Of a DNA stretch of 64,000 bases, positions 8,441 to 16,947 are shown in pieces. The stretch spans positions 1,674,001 to 1,738,000 of the forward strand of contig OZ252016.1 of assembly GCA_965247475.1 (NCBI GenBank), read 5' to 3'. Source of the stretch: G965247475 sp965247475. Its GTDB lineage: Bacteria; Chloroflexota; UBA11872. The notes beneath the pieces were generated by a model. That model did not search any database. It saw only the letters and a program-made list of their open reading frames with translations, and was not told the DNA's origin. Within the stretch, counting starts at the first letter, position 1, and each line of letters opens with the position of its first letter. The position numbers and the translations under genes were made by a program.

Positions 8441-8647
8441 ATGGCCACGTGTGAGGTCTGCGAGACGCGCACGCAGTTCGGCCGCCACATCCGGCACCAG
8501 GCGTCCGGACGGTGGGAGCTGAAAGCGCCCAAGAAGCCGCGGCGCTGGTCGGTGAACGTCCAGCGCAAGCGCGTGATGCTGGACGGCCGGTATCGGCGCG
8601 TCAATATCTGCACGCGCTGCATCCGCACGCTCGACAAACACGGCTAG
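8441..8647 (+). CDS. rpmB: 50S ribosomal protein L28
   Basis: A 68-residue basic protein of the large subunit. It has the zinc-binding pairs of zinc-type L28 (CEVC near the N-terminus and CTRC near the C-terminus) and the family stretch RRWSVNVQ. It starts at the ATG at 8441 behind AAGAGGGG. It is transcribed away from fakA and runs into rpe: the tetranucleotide CTAG at 8644-8647 holds the stop codons of both genes. Confidence 0.95.
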   Translation: MATCEVCETRTQFGRHIRHQASGRWELKAPKKPRRWSVNVQRKRVMLDGRYRRVNICTRCIRTLDKHG

Positions 8648-9321
8648 GCGCACTCGGCGGCGGCGCGCAGCCGCGCGACCGAGCGAGCCACGCCATCGGC
8701 GTCACCGAATATGGACGAGGCCGCCACGAGCACGCGCGCCCCGGCACCGACCACCCGCGCGGCGTTCTCGGGTTTGATCCCCCCGTCGACCTGGAGGTCC
8801 GCATCCAATCCCGCGGACTGGATGCGCCCGGCCAGCGATCTGATCCGCGGCAACATCGCCGGTATGAACGCCTGGCCGGATGCGCCGGGCTCGACCGACA
8901 TGACCAGCACGATGTCCGCGAGTTGCAGATAGGGCCAGATCTCTGATTCGGGTGTGCCCGGCCGCAGCGTGATGCCGGGACGGGCGCCCAACTCGCGGAT
9001 ACGGCCGAGCGTGGCCGCCGGGTCGTCCAGCGCCTCCACGTGCACCGTGATCGAGTCCGCCCCGGCGTCGATGAACGGCGCCACCTGCGACTCGACATCG
9101 TCGACCATGAGATGGGTGTCCAACGGAAGCGCGGTGCGGGGCCGAAGCGCCCGAACGATGCCGGGCCCGAACGAGATCGACGGCACGAAATGGCCGTCCA
9201 TCACATCCACGTGGATCCAGTCGGCGCCGGCGGCCTCGGCCTCGGCCACCTGATCGCCAAGACGCGCGGCGTCGGCCGACAGAATCGACGGTGCGATTCG
9301 AACGCGCGGCAAGTCGGGCAC
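8644..9321 (-). CDS. rpe: Ribulose-phosphate 3-epimerase
   Basis: Interconverts ribulose 5-phosphate and xylulose 5-phosphate in the pentose phosphate pathway. A 225-residue TIM barrel with the N-terminal IAPSILSAD motif, the metal-binding HVDVMDGHFVP strand, HLMV (with MVDD), and LQVDGGI near the C-terminus. It starts at the GTG at 9321 and ends in the stop shared with convergent rpmB. It stands alone rather than in a pentose operon; gnd is far away at 33542. Confidence 0.95.
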   Translation of the reverse strand: MPDLPRVRIAPSILSADAARLGDQVAEAEAAGADWIHVDVMDGHFVPSISFGPGIVRALRPRTALPLDTHLMVDDVESQVAPFIDAGADSITVHVEALDDPAATLGRIRELGARPGITLRPGTPESEIWPYLQLADIVLVMSVEPGASGQAFIPAMLPRIRSLAGRIQSAGLDADLQVDGGIKPENAARVVGAGARVLVAASSIFGDADGVARSVARLRAAAECA

Positions 9322-9422
9322 GGAGCGAACCCAGGTGGCGAAGCCGTTTTACGGTAGGAAGCTCCCCTCGCGCGTGCAACCGGCGGGGGGCGGCGACACG
9401 ATGTGGTGCGCGTCGGCGTGAC

Positions 9423-9474
9423 GGGATGGGGCCGGGGTGACGGGGCGGGGCGCGGGTGATGGGCGGGGAGCGGG
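9423..9474 (+). other. G-run cluster with G-quadruplex potential
   Basis: Within 52 bases the plus strand has nine runs of three or more G separated by one to four bases, starting GGGATGGGG and ending GGGGAGCGGG. Any four neighbouring runs fit the G3+N1-7 quadruplex pattern. It begins six bases beyond the stop of the zinc peptidase gene, on the template strand of that gene, so the RNA there would be C-rich. Confidence 0.55.
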
Positions 9475-9479
9475 CCTGT

Positions 9480-10202
9480 CTAGCGGCGGCCGGAGAGCGC
9501 GAGGAGTCGCAGGGCGAAATACACGACCTGCATGAGCGCGACGAACATCGCGGCGACGTAGGTGAGGGCGGCAGCATCGAGCACGCGCTTCGCGTGGACA
9601 CGCTCGGCGCCGCTGACCACGCCAACACGCTCCATCATGCGGATCGCACGCCGGCTGGCGTTGAACTCGACCGGCAGCGTGATCACGCTGAACACGAAGG
9701 CGGTGCTGAAGAGGATCAGACCCAGCCAGGCAATCGCGATGCCGGGTGAGCCGGGACCCGTGAACAGCGCCAGCAGGAATCCGCCGATCAGGAGGAAGTA
9801 GCCGAGTCGGGACCCGAAAGAGGTCACCGGGACCATGGCCGTGCGCAGCACGAGGAACGGATAGCGAACCTTGTCCTGCATGGCGTGGCCGGCCTCGTGC
9901 GCGGCGATGGCCACCGCGGCGAGTGAGGAATTCCCGTACACGCCGTCGGACAAGCGCAGCACCTTGTGGCGCGGATCGTAGTGGTCCGTGAGCTCGCCGG
10001 GCACACGCTTGACCTCGACGTTGGTCAGACCTACCGCGTCGAGCAGCCGCCGGGCGGCCAAGTGCGCGGGCATGCCCGAGCTCGCCATGACCTGGGAGTA
10101 CTTCTTGTAGGTGCTCCGCACCCGCGACTGCGCCCACATGGCGACGATGAAGGCCGGCCCGATGAGCAGCAGATAGTAGGGGTCAAGGAAGGGGAAGAAC
10201 AC
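9480..10202 (-). CDS. YugP-type neutral zinc metallopeptidase, membrane-bound
   Basis: A 240-residue integral membrane protein of the YugP/Zn_peptidase_2 family. An N-terminal hydrophobic segment (~10-25) precedes a cytoplasmic-side region with the zinc motif HEAGH (residues ~101-105), followed by three or four more membrane segments (~118-140, 145-175, 215-235). The substrate of this family is not well known. It starts at the GTG at 10202 and is separated from fmt by 109 bases with no clear feature. Confidence 0.85.
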   Translation of the reverse strand: MFFPFLDPYYLLLIGPAFIVAMWAQSRVRSTYKKYSQVMASSGMPAHLAARRLLDAVGLTNVEVKRVPGELTDHYDPRHKVLRLSDGVYGNSSLAAVAIAAHEAGHAMQDKVRYPFLVLRTAMVPVTSFGSRLGYFLLIGGFLLALFTGPGSPGIAIAWLGLILFSTAFVFSVITLPVEFNASRRAIRMMERVGVVSGAERVHAKRVLDAAALTYVAAMFVALMQVVYFALRLLALSGRR

Positions 10203-10311
10203 TGAGGATCAGGGCTCCTCGATCAGATTCGGCGGGCTGTCCTAGCTCGATTAGAGCCTAGCATCGGGCTCGACGTAGGGCCGTCACGAAGCTTTCGCAC
10301 GCTGGTCCGAT

Positions 10312-11283
10312 CTACGCATCGCCCGCAGGCCGCACGAGCGGCTCAACCGGCTCGGGATACGGCCGCCCCCACGGTTCCGCCAGCAGCGCGCCGTAGCCGT
10401 TGACGAAGTCGGCGGACGACATGCTCCGCCCCCCGGGCGGCTGCAACGCGCGCACGCGCAGCGCGGCGTCGCCAGCGGCGAGCAGCAGCTCGTCGTCCGC
10501 CTCGACCACGGTCCCCGGCAGCGCGTCGAGGCCAGCCACGCCGGCCACGTCGGTCAGCTTGATGGGCGCGCCCGCGGCGGTCACGGAGGTCCCGGGCCAC
10601 GGGAGGAAGGCCCGCCACCGGTCGTAGATCTCCCGCGCCGGTCGGCGAACATCCGCGAGGCCGTCCTCACGCACGAGCGGGCGGGTGACGGTCGCGCGGG
10701 ACGGGTCCTGCGGGCGCGCGTCGATTGACCCGTCCACCCAGGCCGGGAGTTTGTCGATCAGGAGCCCGGCGCCGAGCGCGGCAAGCCGATCGTGAACGTC
10801 GGGCGCGGTGTCGTCGCCACCCAGCAGCGCGGGCTCGGCCGCGATCACGGGGCCGGTATCGAGACCCCGATCGAGCTGCATCAGCGTTACGCCGGTCCGC
10901 GGCCGCCCCTCGCAGATCGCCGCCTGGATCGGAGATGCGCCGCGGTACTCGGGCAGCAGGGACGGGTGGAGATTGACGGCGCCGGCCGGCGCGGCCGTGC
11001 GCAAGCCGCGGCCGATCACTCGGCCATACGCCGCGACGACCAGCACATCGGGCTCGAGCGCCCGAATGCGATTCACCATGTCGTCGGCGTTGGGCGTGTC
11101 GGGCTGCGCGACCGGCAGTCCCAGCTCCACGGCGATCGGAACCACGGGAGGCGCGCGGCGCCGCCGGCGGCGCCCGCTGGGACGGTCCGGGCGGGAGACC
11201 ACGAGCGCGACGTCATGCACGGACGCCAGCCGACGCAGGGCCGGTATCGCGAACTCAGGCGTGCCGAAGAGGACCAGTCGCAT
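10312..11283 (-). CDS. fmt: Methionyl-tRNA formyltransferase
   Basis: Formylates initiator Met-tRNA using 10-formyltetrahydrofolate. The 323-residue protein starts with the LVLFGTPEFA motif, has the folate-site SLLPEYRG(A) stretch with the catalytic Asn-His (NLHPSLLP, residues ~104-111), and TGVTLMQLDRGLDTGPVI. An Arg-rich loop (~57-63) replaces the basic tRNA-contacting loop. It starts at the ATG at 11283, 13 bases after def. Together def and fmt form the N-formyl-methionine cycle genes. Confidence 0.94.
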   Translation of the reverse strand: MRLVLFGTPEFAIPALRRLASVHDVALVVSRPDRPSGRRRRRRAPPVVPIAVELGLPVAQPDTPNADDMVNRIRALEPDVLVVAAYGRVIGRGLRTAAPAGAVNLHPSLLPEYRGASPIQAAICEGRPRTGVTLMQLDRGLDTGPVIAAEPALLGGDDTAPDVHDRLAALGAGLLIDKLPAWVDGSIDARPQDPSRATVTRPLVREDGLADVRRPAREIYDRWRAFLPWPGTSVTAAGAPIKLTDVAGVAGLDALPGTVVEADDELLLAAGDAALRVRALQPPGGRSMSSADFVNGYGALLAEPWGRPYPEPVEPLVRPAGDA

Positions 11284-11295
11284 GGCGCAGGCAGC

Positions 11296-11796
11296 CTACG
11301 ACGCGTGTAGACCCTTCGCGTGCGCTTCGCGCGGATCGACGAATCGCAGCTTTGAATCGTCGGTGAGACGATCGGTGAAGATCACGCCGTCCAAGTGGTC
11401 GATCTCGTGCAGCACCGCGCGGGCGGCCAGGCCGGTCACGCGGCGTCTGAGCTTCCGTCCCCGCTCGTCCAGGCCCTTGACGGTCACCTGCGTTGCGCGC
11501 TCGACCGGGCCGTACCAGTTCGGGAGGCTCAGGCAGCCCTCGTCGCCCACTTGCGTGCCGCCAGCTTTGACTACCTCGGGGTTGACGATCGCGAGCCGGT
11601 CGTCGCCCGCGTTCACGACGATGAGACGCCAGGGACGGCCGATCTGATTGGCCGCGAGACCGATCCCGTTCCGGTGGTCCATGGTCTCGAACATATCCAC
11701 GATCAGGTCGCGAACGTCATCCGAGACCGACCGCAGCCGGCTGGACTTGCGCCGGAGCAACGGATGGTCGACGGGATGGATGGGCAGAACGGCCAA
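11296..11796 (-). CDS. def: Peptide deformylase
   Basis: Removes the formyl group from nascent protein N-termini. 166 residues with all three metal motifs: GIGLAANQIG (motif 1), EGCLS (motif 2, Cys ligand) and HEIDHLDG (motif 3, two His ligands and the catalytic Glu). An in-frame TAA just upstream leaves the TTG at 11796 as the only usual start. It lies seven bases after priA's stop, suggesting translation coupled to priA. Confidence 0.94.
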   Translation of the reverse strand: MAVLPIHPVDHPLLRRKSSRLRSVSDDVRDLIVDMFETMDHRNGIGLAANQIGRPWRLIVVNAGDDRLAIVNPEVVKAGGTQVGDEGCLSLPNWYGPVERATQVTVKGLDERGRKLRRRVTGLAARAVLHEIDHLDGVIFTDRLTDDSKLRFVDPREAHAKGLHAS

Positions 11797-11802
11797 GCTA
11801 GT

Positions 11803-14250
11803 TTATGTCAAGTCAATCGGATCGACATCGACCGTCCAGCCGCGATGGAACAGGGGCAGCAGGCGGTGGACGTCGGCGCCAAACAGCAGCATCTGCCAGC
11901 GGTACTCACCACGCCGCCGGTGGATGGGACTCGGCGCCGGTCCGAGGATCTCCGCATCCAGCGGGCCGCTGGCAGCCATGACGGTCTCGAGCTCGCGGCG
12001 CGCGCGCCGAGCCTCGTCCTCGGCCCGTTCGTGGCTGCGGTGGCCGAACGACACGTGCGCGAGCGGACGGAACGGCGGCAGGCGCTCGTCCATGCGGTGG
12101 CCGATCTCGGTTCGAAAGAAGTGCACATAGCTGCCGGCCCGAAACGCCTCGATCACGTGATGGCGCGGCATGAGGGTCTGCACCAGGGTCCGCGCCTCGC
12201 CGTCGCCGCCGGTGACCAGCCGTCGAAGGCGCATGAGCGTGAGAAACACGCGCTCGGGAGCGAGGAAATCGGGGAACTGCAGGCCGATATCGGCCTGCAC
12301 GATCCCGAGGAGCGGGGCGCGCAGCTGATCGCCGAACGTGAGCAGGCGCTGCGTGCCGACGAGGATGTCCACGCCCGCGGCGCGCGCGAAGGCGCGGACG
12401 GCGACCTGGACCTCGCGATCCGACCGATCGCTGTCGATCCGCGCGACCCGCGCCTTTGGCAGCAGCCTCGCGACCGCCTCAGCGACGGCCTCGCTGCCGT
12501 AGCCCCACAGCCGCAGCCGACGGCCGCCGCATGACGGGCAATCGTGCGGAATCCCGGCCCGCCAGTTGCACATGTGGCAGAGCAGCGCGTCGGCCTCGGC
12601 GTGGTGCACGAGCCCGGCGGAGCAACGCTCGCAGTGGAACACGTGCCCGCAGTCGCGGCAGACCGTGAGCGCGGCGCGTCCGCGGCGGTTCACGTAGAGG
12701 ACCGCGCGGCCGCGACTCTCGAGCGTCTCGCGCAGGGCCTCGAGGAGCGGTCGGGTGATGACGCGATAGCGGCCTGCGGTCGAGGTCGTTCGAAGATCGA
12801 CGACGTCGACGTAGCCGGACGGGCGTTGCATGCCCCAGCCGCGCCCCACGCGCCGATCGGTTTGCCGGAGCAAGCCGGCCGAGCGGGCCAGGACGAAGCG
12901 GTACTGCTCCTGTTCGACGCGGTAGAAGCTCTCGACCGAAGGCGTCTCGGCGCCCAGCAGGAGGGCACAGCGGCTGAGGCGGGCGAGTCGCTCGGCGCTG
13001 GGGCGCACATGAAACCGGGGGCTGGCGCGGTTCTTGTGATTCGGGTCCTCTTCACGGTCCACGATCACGATGCCGAGCCGCGCGAGCGGCGCGAACGTGA
13101 CCGCGCGGGTGCCGACGACGACGTCCAGCTCGGCCGCCCGAGCCGATTGCCAGAACGCGACACGCTGCGCGTCGGTGCGGGCGCGGCCGGCGTCGGCCAC
13201 CGTGGCGGCCGCGTGCGCCGCCAGCCATTCGGCGAGCGCGGACGCGGTTCGCCCGTCGGGCGCTATCACAAGCGCCTGGCGTCCCGCCGCGACGACGTGG
13301 TTGACCGCTCGCAGGTACAGCGCCCGACGGTCCCGCTCGTCGCCCTGCAACAGAACGGCCGGGGGCTCGTCGCTGTCGAGCGACGCGCGGATCGCGTTCC
13401 AGGCGGACTCGTCCAGCTGCTCGCCGTCCGGGGCTTGGTCGAGCGGCGCGTGCACGACGTACGGCATCGTCCAGCGCCGGTCGATCCGGGCGAGCCCTTT
13501 TGCCAGGAGCCCCCGCAGCGCGCTCTCGGAGGCGGTCGCGCGCCGGAGCAATTCAGTCACCGGGACCGGCCCGCCAGCGTCCATCAGCACGTCCCAGAGC
13601 TCGCGTTGCTTGGGCGCGCGGTCGAGTCGCGACTCGACCGTCGTGCCAGAGTCCCTCGCCACCGCGATCGCGAGACGTTCGCTCGCCAGATTGGGAAAGC
13701 GCAGGGTGAGCCGCCGGTTGACGAGGCCGGCGCGCACCAGCCGCTGCATGCCGCGATTCGCGGCGGTCTTGCCGGCGGCGTGGAGGACGTCGCGCTCGGA
13801 TGCCTTGCCCCGCGCCCGGACCAGCGTCAGCGCGGTGCGCTCGCCGGGGGTCAGGTCGACCGTTCGCTCGCCGTCGCCGGCGTCGGCGGGCGAATAGCTC
13901 GACGCGAGATAGCGCGCGAGGCGGGGGGGCGCCACGAGCTCGAGCGCATCGAGCATCGGCGCGCCGTAGTGGGCCGATACCCAGCGGGCGAGCTCAAGGT
14001 GCAGGGCATCGATCAGGCGCGGGCTCCAGATCACATCGAGGATCTGGCGCGTCTCCTCAACCGGGGAGCGATTGGCCAGCGCCAGCACCACCGCATGCGC
14101 CTGGCGGGCGCCGAACGGCACGAGCACGAGCTGTCCCGGTCGAATCTGATCGCGGAGATCGGGGGGGATCTCGTAGTGGAACGTCTGGGGGCCGCGGACA
14201 TCGCCCACGCCCACGATGACCTCGGCAAAACCTCGGCTCGCGGATTCCAT
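11803..14250 (-). CDS. priA: PriA-like primosomal protein with degenerate helicase motifs
   Basis: An 815-residue homologue of the replication-restart helicase PriA. The N-terminal DNA-binding domain (~8-110) and the eight cysteines of the zinc domain (C531, C534, C540, C543, C558, C561, C571, C574) are intact, as is NRRGRA. The ATPase core is not: where GVTGSGKT is expected, residues 303-310 read GDERDRRA; DEEH is DREED (398-402); and the QVAGRAGR motif is replaced by LMRLRRLVTGG. It probably binds forks or partner proteins without unwinding DNA, as proposed for actinobacterial PriA. The frame is clean throughout, and it sits in the normal gmk-priA-def-fmt order, so it is not a pseudogene. 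Confidence 0.85.
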   Translation of the reverse strand: MESASRGFAEVIVGVGDVRGPQTFHYEIPPDLRDQIRPGQLVLVPFGARQAHAVVLALANRSPVEETRQILDVIWSPRLIDALHLELARWVSAHYGAPMLDALELVAPPRLARYLASSYSPADAGDGERTVDLTPGERTALTLVRARGKASERDVLHAAGKTAANRGMQRLVRAGLVNRRLTLRFPNLASERLAIAVARDSGTTVESRLDRAPKQRELWDVLMDAGGPVPVTELLRRATASESALRGLLAKGLARIDRRWTMPYVVHAPLDQAPDGEQLDESAWNAIRASLDSDEPPAVLLQGDERDRRALYLRAVNHVVAAGRQALVIAPDGRTASALAEWLAAHAAATVADAGRARTDAQRVAFWQSARAAELDVVVGTRAVTFAPLARLGIVIVDREEDPNHKNRASPRFHVRPSAERLARLSRCALLLGAETPSVESFYRVEQEQYRFVLARSAGLLRQTDRRVGRGWGMQRPSGYVDVVDLRTTSTAGRYRVITRPLLEALRETLESRGRAVLYVNRRGRAALTVCRDCGHVFHCERCSAGLVHHAEADALLCHMCNWRAGIPHDCPSCGGRRLRLWGYGSEAVAEAVARLLPKARVARIDSDRSDREVQVAVRAFARAAGVDILVGTQRLLTFGDQLRAPLLGIVQADIGLQFPDFLAPERVFLTLMRLRRLVTGGDGEARTLVQTLMPRHHVIEAFRAGSYVHFFRTEIGHRMDERLPPFRPLAHVSFGHRSHERAEDEARRARRELETVMAASGPLDAEILGPAPSPIHRRRGEYRWQMLLFGADVHRLLPLFHRGWTVDVDPIDLT

Positions 14251-14299
14251 CGCGCCTCAGGCGCCCAACGGGGTCGGCGCGCGCCGTTCCACTCGCGCG

Positions 14300-14956
14300 C
14301 TAGAGCTGCCGGGCCGTGTCCGTTGCGGGCACGAGCGAGGCGGGGTCGATCGTGCGCGGCGCGGGGCGGAGCCGTTCGGCGACCACGATCGCCCAGATCC
14401 CGTCGGCGGCTTCCTCGAGCGCGCCGGTCGGGCTTGGGATCCGATAGTCGGCCGCGGCCGCGAAGGCCAGCTCGTAGTCGTGCATCGCGCCGATGCGCCG
14501 CGCGATCTCCTCATCGGATTCGGTCGCCCGCTCGCGCAGGCGGCGCTCGGCCTCCTCGGGCGTGGGCGGCTCGACGAACAGGACGATCGCGGCCGGATAG
14601 CGGCGCTTGAGCTCACGGGCGCCCTGCACATCAAGGCGCAGGATGACGTCCTCGCCGCGCGCCAGCGGTTCGCGAACCTGATCGATCGGGGTGCCATACC
14701 GGCGCCCGTACACGCTGGCGGTCTCCAAGAACCATCCATCGCGCCGTCGCCGATCGAACTCGTCGGGCGAAATGAAGAAGTGCTCGCGCCCATTGACCTC
14801 ACCGACCCGGGGGTCGCGGGTGACGGCGGTGACGACCCAGGCAATGTCCACGTCGCGGCCGCGGAGGGCGCGGAGGACCGAATCCTTGCCGGCGCCGGAA
14901 GGCGCGGTGACCAGAAACAGCAGGCCACGCGGCGTGGCGCCAACGACCGAACTCAT
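14300..14956 (-). CDS. gmk: Guanylate kinase
   Basis: Phosphorylates GMP to GDP. About 218 residues from the ATG at 14956: P-loop APSGAGKDS (residues ~18-26), then VTAVTRDPRVGEVNGREHFFIS, the GMP-binding region, and YGTP and LDVQGA strands typical of guanylate kinases. The frame stays open upstream only because it is antisense-like to prmC; the ATG at 14956 gives a normal N-terminus. It lies between prmC and priA. The rpoZ gene that often follows gmk is absent: the 49 bases before priA hold no gene. Confidence 0.93.
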   Translation of the reverse strand: MSSVVGATPRGLLFLVTAPSGAGKDSVLRALRGRDVDIAWVVTAVTRDPRVGEVNGREHFFISPDEFDRRRRDGWFLETASVYGRRYGTPIDQVREPLARGEDVILRLDVQGARELKRRYPAAIVLFVEPPTPEEAERRLRERATESDEEIARRIGAMHDYELAFAAAADYRIPSPTGALEEAADGIWAIVVAERLRPAPRTIDPASLVPATDTARQL

Positions 14957-14999
14957 GGGCTCCCACGGCCTCCCTCGCCGGATCGCCGGCAAATCGATT

Positions 15000-15866
15000 C
15001 TAGCAATGGGGTTCGGAGCGCGTTCGCGGTCGGAACTCGATGGCCCGCGGCCGGCCGGCAAGATCGGCGCCGGCCGCCCCCACGCCGAACCCAGCCGCCG
15101 CGGCCAGGTTCGTGACGGCGGCGAGCTGGCCGTCGCCGATCTCCAGCACGGCCGCGACCGGCGGATCGGCGCGGATCTGTGCGAACAGCCATCGAAACGC
15201 ATCCAGACCGTCCGCGCCGCCGTCAAGCGCGATGCGCGGCTCCCAGCGAGCGATCTCGGGTTCGAGCCGGTCAATGGCCGCGCTGGGGATGTACGGGAGG
15301 TTGGCGACGACGACGGCGTCCTCGACCGCGAGGGCCTCCACGCCGTCGGTGCGCACGACGGCGACGCCGCGCTCCAGGCCAAGCCGGCGCGCGTTGCGCC
15401 AGGCGACTCGAGCGGCGGCGGCCGACGCGTCGGCCGCCACGATCGATCCGCCGGGAATCTCGCCCGCGAGCGCCAGGGCAATCGCGCCCGAGCCGGTGCC
15501 GACGTCGATCACCCGCGAGGCGCCCGTGCGGCGAACGGCCGCGACCGCGGTTTCGACGGTGGTCTCGGTCTCCGGGCGCGGGACCAGCACGTCCGCCGTC
15601 ACGGAGAGGGACATCGACCAGAATTCCTTGACACCCGTGAGGTAGGCCACCGGCTCGCGGGCCTCGCGCCGGGCCACCAGCCGTTCGAAGCGGTCTGCAA
15701 CGTCGGGGTCGACGGGGCGATCGGGCGCCAGCACGAGGTTGGTGGGATCGTCGTTCAGCAGGTAGGCAAGCAAGACCGTGGCGTCGAGCAGCGCGGAATC
15801 AATGCCCGCGGCCGCGAGCCGCGCGGCGGCGGCGCGACGAAGCCGACCGACGGGACGCTCGCGCAC
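15000..15866 (-). CDS. prmC: Release factor glutamine methyltransferase PrmC
   Basis: Methylates the glutamine of the GGQ motif in release factors. 288 residues with an N-terminal helical domain, VLVPRPETE (residues ~93-101), the SAM loop DVGTGSGAIALALA and the active-site motif. That motif reads NLPYI here rather than the usual NPPYI, a single substitution at the residue after the substrate-binding Asn. It follows prfA by 13 bases, so enzyme and substrate are co-expressed. It starts at the GTG at 15866. Confidence 0.92.
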   Translation of the reverse strand: MRERPVGRLRRAAAARLAAAGIDSALLDATVLLAYLLNDDPTNLVLAPDRPVDPDVADRFERLVARREAREPVAYLTGVKEFWSMSLSVTADVLVPRPETETTVETAVAAVRRTGASRVIDVGTGSGAIALALAGEIPGGSIVAADASAAAARVAWRNARRLGLERGVAVVRTDGVEALAVEDAVVVANLPYIPSAAIDRLEPEIARWEPRIALDGGADGLDAFRWLFAQIRADPPVAAVLEIGDGQLAAVTNLAAAAGFGVGAAGADLAGRPRAIEFRPRTRSEPHC

Positions 15867-15879
15867 GGCGGCCGGCCTC

Positions 15880-16947
15880 CTAGGCCGAGGCGCCGGCGAG
15901 TCTCTCCTCCGCGGCCCGGGCGAGCACGGCTTGCACCAGCCGGTCGAGATCGCCGTCGAGGATGGATTGCAGATTTCGAAGCGTGAGCCCGATGCGGTGG
16001 TCGGTCACGCGGTCCTGCGGGAAGTTGTAGGTCCGGATCTTCTCGCTGCGGTCGCCGCTGCCGATCTGGCCGCGGCGGGCTTCGCCGCGCTCCTCGGCCT
16101 GCCGCCGCCGCTCCAGCTCGAACAGCCGGGCGCGCAAGACGGCCATGGCCTTGGCCCTGTTCTGGAGCTGCGATTTCTCGTCCTGAATGCTGACCATGGT
16201 CTTGGTCGGCAAGTGCGTCACGCGCACGGCCGAGTCAGTGGTGTTGACGCTTTGCCCGCCGTGTCCGCTGGAGCGGAACACATCCACGCGGACGTCGCTC
16301 TCGGGGATGTCGATGTCGATCTCCTCGGCCTCGGGCAACACGGCAACGGTCGCCGCCGAGGTGTGGATGCGGCCGCTGGCCTCGGTGGCCGGCACCCGCT
16401 GGACGCGGTGCACGCCGCTCTCGTAGCGAAAGGTCCCGAACGCGCCGGGGCCGGTGACCCGGACGATCGCTTCCTTGACGCCGCCGACGCCGGTCTCGCT
16501 GAGCGTCAGGGATTCGACGCCGAGACCGCGCCGTTCGGCGAACCGCCGGTACATGCGGGTGAGGTCGGCAGCGAACAGCGTGGCCTCGCCGCCGCCGGTT
16601 CCAGGACGGATCTCGACAATGGCATTGCGGTCCTCATCGGGATCACCGCGATCCAGCGCCGCACGCGCCCGATCCTCGATGGCGGCGAGCTCGCGCTCGG
16701 CGGTCGTGAGCTGCTCGCCCGCGAGCGCCGCCAACTCCGCGTCGGACGAATCGATCAGCCCGCGAGCCTCGCGCAGCCGGGCATCGGCGTCGCGCCATTC
16801 GTCACGCAGGCGCGCGACCGCCTCGAGCCGCGCCATCTCCTGTCCGAGACGCCTGATTTGCTCGGGATTGGCGGCGTTCTCGGGCCTGGAGATCTCGGCG
16901 GTCAGCTCGTCGTAGCGGCCGCCGAGCTCGTCAAGCCGGTCGATCAT
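15880..16947 (-). CDS. prfA: Peptide chain release factor 1
   Basis: Releases nascent chains at UAA and UAG codons. 355 residues with the codon-recognition tripeptide PAT in RVPATEASGRIHTS, which identifies RF1 rather than RF2, and the peptidyl-transferase motif GGQ in SSGHGGQSVNTTDS. The ATG at 16947 overlaps the 3' end of the DUF1385 gene by 17 bases. It belongs to the run rpmE, DUF1385, prfA, prmC, gmk. Confidence 0.96.
   Translation of the reverse strand: MIDRLDELGGRYDELTAEISRPENAANPEQIRRLGQEMARLEAVARLRDEWRDADARLREARGLIDSSDAELAALAGEQLTTAERELAAIEDRARAALDRGDPDEDRNAIVEIRPGTGGGEATLFAADLTRMYRRFAERRGLGVESLTLSETGVGGVKEAIVRVTGPGAFGTFRYESGVHRVQRVPATEASGRIHTSAATVAVLPEAEEIDIDIPESDVRVDVFRSSGHGGQSVNTTDSAVRVTHLPTKTMVSIQDEKSQLQNRAKAMAVLRARLFELERRRQAEERGEARRGQIGSGDRSEKIRTYNFPQDRVTDHRIGLTLRNLQSILDGDLDRLVQAVLARAAEERLAGASA

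Noticed and set aside
12544..14610. A 688-codon open frame on the plus strand
   Set aside because: Antisense shadow of priA and the gap beyond it; no recognisable domain.
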